The notes under the pieces: model-generated
Databases searched by the model: none
Told to the model about the DNA's origin: nothing
The model's input: only the letters and a program-made list of their open reading frames with translations
Shown here: in pieces, positions 1 to 5,156 of the stretch
Layout of the letters: each line of letters starts with the position of its first letter
Numbering within the stretch: the first letter of the stretch is position 1
Assembly: GCA_026395155.1 (NCBI GenBank)
Contig: JAPLZG010000030.1
Span: 1-5,565 of the forward strand
Source of the DNA: Candidatus Tayloriibacteriota bacterium
GTDB lineage: Bacteria; Patescibacteriota; Minisyncoccia; Phycocordibacterales; GWA1-40-21
Direction of reading: 5' to 3'
Length of the DNA stretch: 5,565 nt
Program-made: the position numbers and the translations under genes

Positions 1-456
1 TTTGTCACCATAGAGAAGTTTATTGAATTCATTTACAACAATATGCTGTGGTAAATCCAAATACATATTTATCTCCTCAATAATCACCCCTTTTTCTTTT
101 TCTATTTCACCTTCTGGAAAAGTAGGATTTATATACATATCAGAAATAACATCAAGAACCTTATCAAAGTTCTTATAATCAGCTTTTGCATAATATCCTG
201 TATATTCTCGTGAAGTAAAAGCGTTATAATGTGCTCCGATACTATCAAGATCCTTAGAAATATCTGAGGCGTTAGGACGCTTTACCGTCCCCTTAAAACA
301 AACATGCTCAAGAAAGTGTGAAATACCATTATTTTCTTTTTTCTCATATTTTGAGCCGGCTTCCACTAATACAAAAACAGTAGCGGTCGGGTTCCCCTTC
401 ATTGGTACAACGATAATCTTCATTCCATTTTTCAGAACTTTTTTAATATAATGCAT
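1..456 (-). CDS. M16 family zinc metallopeptidase, N-terminal 152 residues (cut by window edge)
   Basis: Zinc-dependent peptidase of the pitrilysin/insulinase (M16) family, related to mitochondrial processing peptidase and the bacterial YmxG/PqqL group. Read from the ATG at 456-454, the frame is open to the window edge. Residues 44-57 read GISHFLEHVCFKGT and contain the inverted zinc motif HxxEH (H47, E50, H51). The downstream third ligand fits E127 or E128 in VIIEEINMY, about 76 residues later, as the family requires. The stretch GAHYNAFTSREYTGYYAK (74-91) is also typical of the N-terminal catalytic domain. The full protein should be about 400 residues, so roughly two thirds lies outside the window. 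The start is 11 bases after the toxin stop, so the gene may be cotranscribed with the toxin-antitoxin pair. There is no Shine-Dalgarno sequence. Its physiological substrate cannot be told from sequence. Confidence 0.93.
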   Translation of the reverse strand, partial: MHYIKKVLKNGMKIIVVPMKGNPTATVFVLVEAGSKYEKKENNGISHFLEHVCFKGTVKRPNASDISKDLDSIGAHYNAFTSREYTGYYAKADYKNFDKVLDVISDMYINPTFPEGEIEKEKGVIIEEINMYLDLPQHIVVNEFNKLLYGDK

Positions 457-467
457 AGTTAAATTGA

Positions 468-725
468 TTATTTATAAATATCGTGACCACCAACTGAAAG
501 AAAACGAATAAGTTTAGAATTTATTTTAGAAAAGATAATCCTATTTTCGTAATCAATCCAGAAAGCTAACCTACCTAAAAGTTTACCGGATAATTTATGA
601 GTTCTGAGGCTAGGATCATAATTATTTTTTCTAAAAATCTTTTCTTTTTCAAGGGCCTTGAGTTTCAAATCCGAAGGTAATTTTTTAAAACGACGAACAA
701 ATTCTGGAGAATAATCAATATTCAT
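468..725 (-). CDS. Type II toxin, RelE/YafQ-like mRNA interferase
   Basis: Small basic toxin of the RelE/ParE superfamily, 85 residues, a normal length for the family. The opening MNIDYSPEFVRRFKKLP is the usual N-terminal strand and helix. It is followed by a YafQ-type core: RTHKLSG (41-47), then FWIDYENRIIF (55-65), and the C-terminal SVGGHDIYK (77-85). By comparison with E. coli YafQ, H43 and H81 line up with catalytic histidines and D58 or E60 with its acidic residue; this mapping is inference. Known members cleave mRNA in the ribosomal A site, and the antitoxin neutralises them. The ATG at 725-723 lies 6 bases after the antitoxin stop, so translation is probably coupled. No Shine-Dalgarno sequence is seen. 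A ParE-type gyrase poison is less likely, because the histidine pattern fits RNases. Confidence 0.9.
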   Translation of the reverse strand: MNIDYSPEFVRRFKKLPSDLKLKALEKEKIFRKNNYDPSLRTHKLSGKLLGRLAFWIDYENRIIFSKINSKLIRFLSVGGHDIYK

Positions 726-731
726 AATGGA

Positions 732-947
732 TTACATCAAATCTTTAAGGGAACGCAATCTTTTACCTTTTCCTTGAGCAAATTCTTTTTCACTCTTTAA
801 AACAGATTGATACAATTGTTCTTCTTCCCAAGCTCTTATCGCATCACGAATAAACTCACTTACAGATGAATAATTGTGTTCTCTAACCACAGATTCTACT
901 TTAGAAAATAGTTTCGGTGGCATTGAAATATTTAATGTTGTTCTCAT
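732..947 (-). CDS. Type II antitoxin, ribbon-helix-helix (CopG/ParD-like)
   Basis: Antitoxin of 71 residues. Residues 2-8 (RTTLNIS) form the DNA-binding beta strand of a ribbon-helix-helix fold. Helices follow at about 10-22 and 26-43 (SSVSEFIRDAIRAWEEE). The basic C-terminal tail, with GKGKRLRSLKDL, is the part that usually wraps the toxin. It precedes the toxin by 6 bases, the standard antitoxin-first order. The protein should dimerise, bind the inverted repeat at 957-975 in its own promoter and repress the pair, with the toxin as corepressor; this is inferred from the family. The start at 947 is the natural RHH start. A -10 element lies only 7 bases upstream, so the mRNA is probably leaderless. 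Confidence 0.92.
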   Translation of the reverse strand: MRTTLNISMPPKLFSKVESVVREHNYSSVSEFIRDAIRAWEEEQLYQSVLKSEKEFAQGKGKRLRSLKDLM

Positions 948-954
948 AAGTTTA

Positions 955-984
955 AGTGTAGCAATTTGTGCTACAGGTTGTCAA
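955..984 (-). promoter_or_regulatory. Promoter of the toxin-antitoxin operon
   Basis: Read on the minus strand, a perfect -35 TTGACA (984-979) is followed by an 18-base spacer and a -10 TACACT (960-955, four of six consensus bases). The -35 box overlaps the stop codon of the GlyRS gene (983-981), so the pair does not depend on read-through from it. Transcription would start at about 948-947, at the antitoxin ATG itself. Confidence 0.72.
957..975. promoter_or_regulatory. Palindromic operator for antitoxin autoregulation
   Basis: TGTAGCA (957-963), a 5-base spacer, then TGCTACA (969-975): a perfect 7-bp inverted repeat. It occupies most of the spacer between the -35 and -10 boxes and overlaps the -10. 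This is where an RHH antitoxin dimer pair would block RNA polymerase. Binding by this antitoxin is inferred from the position. Confidence 0.75.
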
Positions 985-1496
985 ATCAACTTTGTTTTTA
1001 AAAATTCAATCAATTTATCTACACTGATTCTCTCTTGCTTTCCTGTATCCCTATCACGCACTGTCACAGTATTATCCTTTTCTATCGTGTCAAAATCAAT
1101 CGTAACACAAAAAGGTGTTCCGATCTCATCTTGTCTTCTATATCTCTTACCAATATTTCCATTGTCATCAAACATTACATTACCAAATTCTTTTTTTATA
1201 TTCTTGTAGACTTCTCTAGCTTTTTCTATAAGTTGAGGTTTATTTTTCAGAAGTGGAAATACTGCAACTTTAATCGGAGCAACGAGCGGATTAAATTTTA
1301 AATAAATTCTTTTTTCTCCACCCAATTCATCTTCTGTATAGGAATCAGACAATACAGCTAGAATGGTTCTATCAACACCAAATGACGGCTCGATACAATG
1401 TGGAACAAATCTTTCTCTTGCTTGCCCTGAGCCTGTCGAAGGGTTTTCTTCAAAATAATTCAAATCAACTCCGCTTGATTTTTCATGTCTTCCCAA
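981..1496 (-). CDS. glyQS: Glycyl-tRNA synthetase, C-terminal part of a broken gene
   Basis: C-terminal half of an alpha2-type class II glycyl-tRNA synthetase. It carries motif 3 (PHCIEPSFGVDRTILAVL) and the anticodon-binding domain with RRQDEIGTPFCVTIDFDT. It ends normally at FLKTKLI with TGA. The listed start is a TTG (1496), but homology runs further upstream in the same frame to about 1502 (TYDLGRHEKSSG), so this is not a natural start: the fragment belongs to the gene at 1460-2239. The residues PSTGSGQA (codons 1442-1419) have no counterpart in ordinary synthetases, where the tyrosine-aspartate loop goes almost straight into RFVPH. They come from a repeat-like insert. Without the N-terminal half this piece lacks motifs 1 and 2 and cannot aminoacylate. 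Confidence 0.88.
   Translation of the reverse strand: MGRHEKSSGVDLNYFEENPSTGSGQARERFVPHCIEPSFGVDRTILAVLSDSYTEDELGGEKRIYLKFNPLVAPIKVAVFPLLKNKPQLIEKAREVYKNIKKEFGNVMFDDNGNIGKRYRRQDEIGTPFCVTIDFDTIEKDNTVTVRDRDTGKQERISVDKLIEFLKTKLI
1419..1443. repeat. REP-like short element inserted in frame in glyQS
   Basis: The plus strand reads GCCCTGAGCCTGTCGAAGGG at the core. It has CCCT/AGGG ends and an imperfect palindromic middle. The TTCGACAGGCTCAGG core resembles a short repeat I know from many bacterial and metagenomic genomes, often translated as STGSGQA when it lies inside a gene. Here it adds about 8 codons without breaking the frame. Confidence 0.65.
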
Positions 1497-2239
1497 ATCA
1501 TAGGTTTTAATCCAACTTCCTTTGTAAAATCTAACATTTCTTTTCGAAAATGTTCAAAAGTCTTTTGCCAATCTGTTTTTGGATCAATCAAATATTCAAT
1601 TTCCATCTGTTCGAATTCTCTTGTTCTAAATATAAAATCTCTCGGGGCAATTTCATTTCTAAAAGCCTTACCAATCTGTGCCATACCAAAAGGAAGTTTT
1701 GGATGAAATGAATCAATGATATTTTTATAATTTACAAACATTCCCTGAGCTGTCTCTGGGCGTAAATATGAAATAGATTCTTCTGTTTCAAGTGCACCAA
1801 CATTTGTCTTAAAAAGCATATTAAATTGTCTTTCCTCCCCCATTTCTCCACCACAATCTGGACACCTGCCCGAATGATCGGAATCATCCGGTCGGGCGGG
1901 TTTCTTAGGATTTTCAAGCTGATCTGTCCTGAATCTTTTTTTACACTTTTTACATTCTGCGAGTGGGTCAGAAAAATTACCAACATGTCCTGTAGCTTTC
2001 CAAACATTTTGATTCATAAGAATCGCCGCATCAACACCATACATATCTTCCCTATCTGTGACAAATTTCTTCCACCAAATATTTTTGATATTATTTTTTA
2101 AAGCAACACCTAATGGGCCATAATCATATGTACCGGCAAGTCCGCCATATATTTCAGAACCTTGGTAAATAAAACCCCTCCTTTTACAAAGTGAAATTAT
2201 ATCTTCCATTTTTGCACTTCTATCATTTTTGTTTGCCAT
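1460..2239 (-). CDS. glyQS: Glycyl-tRNA synthetase, N-terminal part of a broken gene
   Basis: Catalytic N-terminal part of the enzyme that charges tRNA-Gly in the cytoplasm. It shows the start region GFIYQGSEIYGGLAGTYDYG (22-41), motif 1 near NVWKATGHVGNF (78-89), a zinc ribbon (C96, C99, C126, C129), RPETAQGMFVNY (160-171) and motif 2, FRNEIAPRDFIFRTREFEQ (193-211). Homology stops at GLKP (residue 246). The last 13 residues are read out of frame and end at TGA. About 40 conserved residues expected next (the DIEY / ELxGIAxR region) are missing before homology resumes in the other frame, so this is a deletion and not a simple slip. Residues 114-125 are an in-frame palindromic insert inside the zinc ribbon. 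There is no Shine-Dalgarno sequence, and an extended -10 lies 26 bases upstream. Confidence 0.9.
   Translation of the reverse strand: MANKNDRSAKMEDIISLCKRRGFIYQGSEIYGGLAGTYDYGPLGVALKNNIKNIWWKKFVTDREDMYGVDAAILMNQNVWKATGHVGNFSDPLAECKKCKKRFRTDQLENPKKPARPDDSDHSGRCPDCGGEMGEERQFNMLFKTNVGALETEESISYLRPETAQGMFVNYKNIIDSFHPKLPFGMAQIGKAFRNEIAPRDFIFRTREFEQMEIEYLIDPKTDWQKTFEHFRKEMLDFTKEVGLKPMIWEDMKNQAELI
1495..1510 (-). other. glyQS: Deletion/frame-break junction in the GlyRS gene
   Basis: In frame one the sequence reads ...EVGLKP up to base 1503. From base 1502 the correct continuation, YDLGRHEKSSG, is in the other frame. The expected core segment between the two is absent. The lost length would be about 120 bases and of the form 3n+1. 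Either the gene is dead or the assembly has collapsed here. Confidence 0.75.
1865..1900. repeat. 36-bp palindromic element inserted in frame in glyQS
   Basis: Outer arms CCTGCCCGA (1865-1873) and TCGGGCGGG (1892-1900) pair with one mismatch. Inner arms ATGAT (1874-1878) and ATCAT (1883-1887) pair perfectly. The element is clearly GC-richer than its surroundings. Its 12 codons (PARPDDSDHSGR) sit exactly between KK and CPDC of the zinc ribbon, where other synthetases have nothing comparable. Confidence 0.7.
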
Positions 2240-2265
2240 ATTATTACTTTACTTTAAAATTAATA

Positions 2266-2274
2266 ATTTTACCA
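2266..2274 (-). promoter_or_regulatory. Possible extended -10 promoter of glyQS
   Basis: The minus strand reads TGGTAAAAT, an extended -10 (TGn plus five of six -10 bases), 26 bases before the GlyRS ATG. No convincing -35 is present, which extended -10 promoters can tolerate. Confidence 0.4.
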
Positions 2275-2299
2275 GTATTTATCGGTGAGCGATGCCCGT

Positions 2300-2319
2300 A
2301 CACCTTGTCTGCGAGGTGT
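2300..2319. repeat. Hairpin in spacer, 6-bp stem
   Basis: ACACCT (2300-2305) and AGGTGT (2314-2319) with an 8-base loop. It adjoins the longer hairpin at 2322-2363 in a GC-richer island. The stem can be lengthened imperfectly on the 5' side, which would then compete with that hairpin for bases 2322-2324. Confidence 0.5.
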
Positions 2320-2321
2320 CG

Positions 2322-2363
2322 TGCGTCCAATTCTCATCAACCTTGCTGTGAGAATTGGACGCA
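2322..2363 (-). terminator. Strong 15-bp hairpin after the surface-protein gene, possible terminator
   Basis: TGCGTCCAATTCTCA (2322-2336) and TGAGAATTGGACGCA (2349-2363) are perfect inverted complements with a 12-base loop. The hairpin begins 9 bases after the stop codon of the surface-protein gene, so it may end or protect that transcript. It has no T-run after it on the minus strand, so it is not a textbook intrinsic terminator. It could instead be a mobile palindrome. Confidence 0.5.
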
Positions 2364-2372
2364 AGACCTGTC

Positions 2373-3599
2373 TTATTGGACAACCTTCCCTACATTTTCT
2401 ACATATTCTGGATCAGACGTAATATTTGTTGTAACAGAAGACTTGGTCTCTCCAACCCTTGAACCAGTAAATGCATCCATCCCACTTATCGTTGATTCAT
2501 TTATCAAATTTATATTTGAACCAATCTGAGATACACTCGGAATAACAGACACTTGGAAAGAAACCTCTCTTGAAGGAAGAGTAGTCCCTACTCCAGACTT
2601 TATTTCACCAATGTTCCACAAAATTTCGCCTCTGGATTGATCATAACTTATTTTTTCACTATCTGGGCTTGTAAATCCAGTCCATTTTACATTTGGAGGA
2701 AGCATCGCAGTAACTTGTGCATTGGTAACTTTATTAAATGAATTTGTTGCTGTCCAAATAATTGTATAAGTAGTTTCATTTTCAGCTTTTGGAGGGAAAG
2801 GACCACTGTTTTCGAAAGGGCCAAATGTTCTATAACCACGAGCCAACAATCTAAAATCAGAAGCAATTTTTATTGTCTTTGTATCAGAGTACAAAAGCTC
2901 TTGCGAATTAGACGGAGTATTTCCCGCTTTACTACCGAAAACACTTATGTCCATAGTTATTTCAGAGTTATTTAATGGGACTCCTGAGCTTAATGATTGT
3001 GCTAAAGTATTAAAATCAAAAGAGAACTCTCCTTCATCACCGGGATTCACAGTCGAAAATTCAGAAACTTTATTTTTATCAAATAAAATATAGTTTTCGG
3101 ATGAATTATAAAAACCTTTCTCTGCAACTACTGATTTTTTATCGAGGGCCAAACCTTTAAATTGAATTTTAATACCCATATCATAAACTCTGTCAGTCAT
3201 ATTATTTTGCCAGACAACATTTGCTTTTAACTTACTACCAGCACTCACAGAAATAATTTTTCCAGAATCTTGATTTAAAGACAAAGTAAGACCAATAAAT
3301 GGTTTCTTAACCAAAATATCAGATGTGTAAAGTGCAAGAGGAACACTAATTACTTTTTGATTATCAGAACTTGCAGTTCCGACAGTAAATTTAAATGTTC
3401 TTTGCTCTCCATCTTGTCCTTGTATGGTTCCTGAAATCCTAATCGCTCTTTGAGTCCCTGGGGCTAAATCTCCAAGATCAAATACACTGTTATCAGTAGA
3501 AAAGGATTTAGGATTCGAAGACGCCAAACTGAAACCGAAAGGATATTCAACTTTCATTATTAGCCCTTTAACGGTGCTAAGCGAATTTGAAGTTTGCAT
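2373..3599 (-). CDS. Ig/DUF11-like repeat surface protein, C-terminal part of a split gene
   Basis: A 408-residue chain of extracellular beta-sandwich modules with no signal peptide and no membrane segment. Visible modules: residues 10-75 (VKGLIMKVEYPFGF ... LGDLAPGTQRAIRISG), about 92-205 (KPFIGLTLSLNQDSG ... VNPGDEGEFSFDF), and about 245-365, the most DUF11-like (YTIIWTATNSFNKVTNAQVTAMLPPNVKWTG is characteristic in shape; ILWNIGEI follows). It ends in TNITSDPEYVENVGKVVQ. Such a protein needs a membrane anchor, and the gene just upstream ends 4 bases away with exactly that anchor and the first half of the next module. I conclude that the two were one gene of about 630 or more codons. The ATG at 3599 is then only a reinitiation site at best (TAAGTTAATG). 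Role unknown; adhesion or cell-envelope structure are guesses. Confidence 0.8.
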   Translation of the reverse strand: MQTSNSLSTVKGLIMKVEYPFGFSLASSNPKSFSTDNSVFDLGDLAPGTQRAIRISGTIQGQDGEQRTFKFTVGTASSDNQKVISVPLALYTSDILVKKPFIGLTLSLNQDSGKIISVSAGSKLKANVVWQNNMTDRVYDMGIKIQFKGLALDKKSVVAEKGFYNSSENYILFDKNKVSEFSTVNPGDEGEFSFDFNTLAQSLSSGVPLNNSEITMDISVFGSKAGNTPSNSQELLYSDTKTIKIASDFRLLARGYRTFGPFENSGPFPPKAENETTYTIIWTATNSFNKVTNAQVTAMLPPNVKWTGFTSPDSEKISYDQSRGEILWNIGEIKSGVGTTLPSREVSFQVSVIPSVSQIGSNINLINESTISGMDAFTGSRVGETKSSVTTNITSDPEYVENVGKVVQ

Positions 3600-3608
3600 T
3601 AACTTATG
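3590..3608 (-). other. Frame break in the surface-protein gene
   Basis: The upstream frame runs ...PVNISVNNPT and meets TAA at 3606-3604. The module resumes in another frame with SNSLSTVKGLIMKVEYPFGF. The expected linker strand between the two is shorter than in comparable beta-sandwich modules, which points to a small out-of-frame deletion and not a single-base change. Confidence 0.6.
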
Positions 3609-4269
3609 TCGGATTATTTACAGAAATATTAACAGGAGTAGAACTTATAGAAATATTAAAATCTGTTGTTTTAGAAAAAATTGCATTTGACCCACTAACT
3701 CTATATTCAACACTTATTTTTATGCTCTGCTGTGAATTTTCTTCCCCAAAAAGTACTGACTTAATAATACGTTTTTCACTTTGACCAGAATTTATATCTC
3801 CCAAAACTTCGCTATATCTTTTTAAATCTATTAAAACATCTTCGGCTTTTTTTGTGCCGTCAGGATATTCAATACGCAAATCTACAACCTTCAAATTAAT
3901 ATTATTTTTATTTTTTACTTCAATATCAAGAGTGAGCTCATCACCACTAGAAATAGAAATAGGCCCACTAATTAAAATATCGATATTATCTCCTGAGACA
4001 GTATTTGAACCAGTAAAAAATCTATATAAAGCAAAACTAGTAGCAAGTGCAAAAAATATAAAAGCTCCGAGTAAAATCTTGCTATAAGGAATATTAAATC
4101 CACTTTTTACTTTATCGTCTTCAGAATTCCATCCTGAATTGGTATCATCTATATTTCCTTTTTCATGCAAAGAATGTCTTCTTTTGACAAAGATATTATC
4201 CGCATTCCTAGAATACAGAGATTCCTTTATATTATCTATTTTGCTTTTTTGCTCATCTGGATTAAACAT
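3604..4269 (-). CDS. Membrane-anchored Ig-like protein, N-terminal part of a split gene
   Basis: 221 residues. A charged, polar N-terminal region of about 62 residues is followed by one membrane segment at 65-85 (ILLGAFIFFALATSFALYRFF) and then a beta-rich extracytoplasmic part. With many basic residues before it (KRRH, K53, K55, K64), the segment should sit N-in, C-out. The first outer module spans about 95-207 (ILISGPISISSGDELTLDIE, then DLRIEYPDGT, then SVEYRVSGSNAIF). The next begins at STPVNISVNNPT, where a stop interrupts it; the rest continues in the gene at 2373-3599. A perfect extended -10 lies 12 bases before the ATG. Proteins of this layout are common and uncharacterised in Parcubacteria. 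I do not recognise a specific function. Confidence 0.82.
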   Translation of the reverse strand: MFNPDEQKSKIDNIKESLYSRNADNIFVKRRHSLHEKGNIDDTNSGWNSEDDKVKSGFNIPYSKILLGAFIFFALATSFALYRFFTGSNTVSGDNIDILISGPISISSGDELTLDIEVKNKNNINLKVVDLRIEYPDGTKKAEDVLIDLKRYSEVLGDINSGQSEKRIIKSVLFGEENSQQSIKISVEYRVSGSNAIFSKTTDFNISISSTPVNISVNNPT

Positions 4270-4281
4270 AATGTAAGTAAT

Positions 4282-4290
4282 ATTATAACA
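4282..4290 (-). promoter_or_regulatory. Extended -10 promoter of the surface-protein gene
   Basis: The minus strand reads TGTTATAAT: a perfect TATAAT (4287-4282) with the extended TGn. Transcription should start near 4275, only about 6 bases before the ATG at 4269. No clear -35 is present. Confidence 0.65.
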
Positions 4291-4305
4291 TAATCTTAAA
4301 ATTAG

Positions 4306-4340
4306 AATATTGAATAATGAATAATGAATATAGAATAAGA
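4306..4340. repeat. Degenerate 7-bp tandem repeat, five units
   Basis: Units on the plus strand: AATATTG, AATAATG, AATAATG, AATATAG, AATAAGA. It lies between the recO end and the promoter of the surface-protein gene. Such AT-rich repeats can arise by slippage. Confidence 0.6.
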
Positions 4341-4370
4341 ATTAATACCTAAAGGGATTTCCTACCTAAC

Positions 4371-4388
4371 AGCTATAAGCTAATAGCT
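4371..4388. repeat. Small inverted repeat after recO
   Basis: AGCTAT (4371-4376), 6 bases, ATAGCT (4383-4388). It lies 10 bases past the recO stop. No T-run follows on the minus strand, so a terminator role is weakly supported. Confidence 0.35.
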
Positions 4389-4398
4389 ATCACCTACT

Positions 4399-4983
4399 TC
4401 AAAGGTGCGTTTCTAATAGCATCAAATTTATTTCTCTCACTGCTTCTTTACTTTTATCAGCAAAATCCTTTAAGGTTCCAAAAGATAATTCGTTTTCACC
4501 TGCAAACACTGACAGAGGAAAAGTATTTTTAAAATATCCCAAATGATGAAGTATTCTCAAAACAGTAAGTATTTCTATATTTTTTAACTGGTCCTTATCA
4601 AGCTGATTTTTTAAAATAAAGTTATAAAAAATGTCTACACATTCAAAAAGTGATTCGTTCTTCTCTTCCCCATGAAGCATACGCAAAAGCAAAGAAAAAA
4701 TATTTTTTGCAACAAAGAGTTTATCTCTATTTTTAATTAAACTTTCATTTTCTAACACTTCTGAACTTGTGATTCTCCAGATTTCTTTTCCTTTTACTAC
4801 AGAAATATTCACAACAGAAAAATCCTGAAGATGACCTTTTAATTTAGATTTCAAAAGTCGCACACCCTGAGCACTCGCTTTTATAAAACCTAAATCTTTT
4901 GTAAGCAAAAAATAAAAGCGATTTGCTTCACCTGTGTGAACGCTTCTAATGATTATGGCTTTTGTGGTGTATATGTGGTGCAT
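4399..4983 (-). CDS. recO: DNA repair protein RecO, short form
   Basis: Recombination mediator that helps load RecA onto single-stranded DNA with RecR and anneals strands in the RecF pathway. The N-terminal OB fold is clear: TTKAIIIRSVHTGEANRFYF (6-25), then LGFIKASAQGVRLLKSKLKGHLQ (31-53). The rest is the usual helical domain. At 194 residues it is shorter than E. coli RecO (about 240). It has a single cysteine, so it lacks the zinc finger of some RecO proteins; the loss is mostly at the C-terminus. Short RecO forms occur in reduced genomes. The start at 4983 gives the expected N-terminus. No Shine-Dalgarno sequence is seen. A possible -10 (TATAGT) lies 25 bases upstream. Confidence 0.85.
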   Translation of the reverse strand: MHHIYTTKAIIIRSVHTGEANRFYFLLTKDLGFIKASAQGVRLLKSKLKGHLQDFSVVNISVVKGKEIWRITSSEVLENESLIKNRDKLFVAKNIFSLLLRMLHGEEKNESLFECVDIFYNFILKNQLDKDQLKNIEILTVLRILHHLGYFKNTFPLSVFAGENELSFGTLKDFADKSKEAVREINLMLLETHL

Positions 4984-5008
4984 GATTGATTTTTAAGGAA
5001 TGGTAATG

Positions 5009-5014
5009 ACTATA
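5009..5014 (-). promoter_or_regulatory. Possible -10 box of recO
   Basis: TATAGT on the minus strand (five of six bases), 25 bases before the recO ATG. No good -35: that position falls within the stem of the structure at 5024-5085, so folding could affect promoter use. Confidence 0.3.
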
Positions 5015-5023
5015 AAAATCATC

Positions 5024-5085
5024 ACCCCGTGAAATAAAAACTTTCTTAAGTTTTTCTCCGTCGTAGACGGATATTTCACTGGGGT
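5024..5085. repeat. Three-way-junction inverted repeat A
   Basis: The outer stem is ACCCC plus GTGAAAT (5024-5035) with ATTTCAC (5073-5079) and GGGGT (5081-5085), 12 pairs with one bulged base (5080). Inside it are two perfect hairpins: AAAAACTT/AAGTTTTT (5036-5043/5048-5055, loop TCTT) and TCCGTC/GACGGA (5057-5062/5066-5071, loop GTA). The junction linkers are one base each. Either strand can form it. Confidence 0.75.
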
Positions 5086-5100
5086 TATATAAATAATACC

Positions 5101-5146
5101 ACAGGTGATAATGTATTAGTAAAAGTTTTAACAGGTGGATAATACC
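5101..5146. repeat. Direct repeats ACAGGTG and AATACC in spacer
   Basis: ACAGGTGATAAT starts at 5101 and ACAGGTGGATAAT at 5131. ATAATACC also occurs twice, ending at 5100 and 5146. The repeats lie between the structures at 5024-5085 and 5157-5176. Confidence 0.5.
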
Positions 5147-5156
5147 ATAAGAATCA

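Noticed and set aside
874..1301. Open frames on the plus strand across the antitoxin and GlyRS genes
   Set aside because: They lie opposite well-supported genes, are low in complexity and resemble no protein family I know.
1460..1496. Programmed frameshift joining the two GlyRS parts
   Set aside because: No slippery heptamer with a downstream pseudoknot is evident, and about 40 conserved residues are missing, which a frameshift could not supply.
981..1496. Alternative genetic code with UGA as glycine
   Set aside because: GlyRS and RecO end at TGA just where the families normally end, so TGA acts as a stop.
1732..2007. 91-residue minus-strand frame inside glyQS
   Set aside because: It is a shifted reading of the GlyRS coding sequence, whose own frame carries clear family motifs here.
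2240..2372. T-box riboswitch upstream of glyQS
   Set aside because: No T-box consensus, specifier loop or antiterminator is seen, only two simple hairpins.
2191..2529. 112-residue plus-strand open frame across the spacer
   Set aside because: It reads through both hairpins and the antisense of two genes and has no recognisable domain or start signal.
5024..5085. tRNA gene suggested by the branched fold
   Set aside because: The stem lengths do not fit, and there is no T-loop motif and no anticodon stem of tRNA type.
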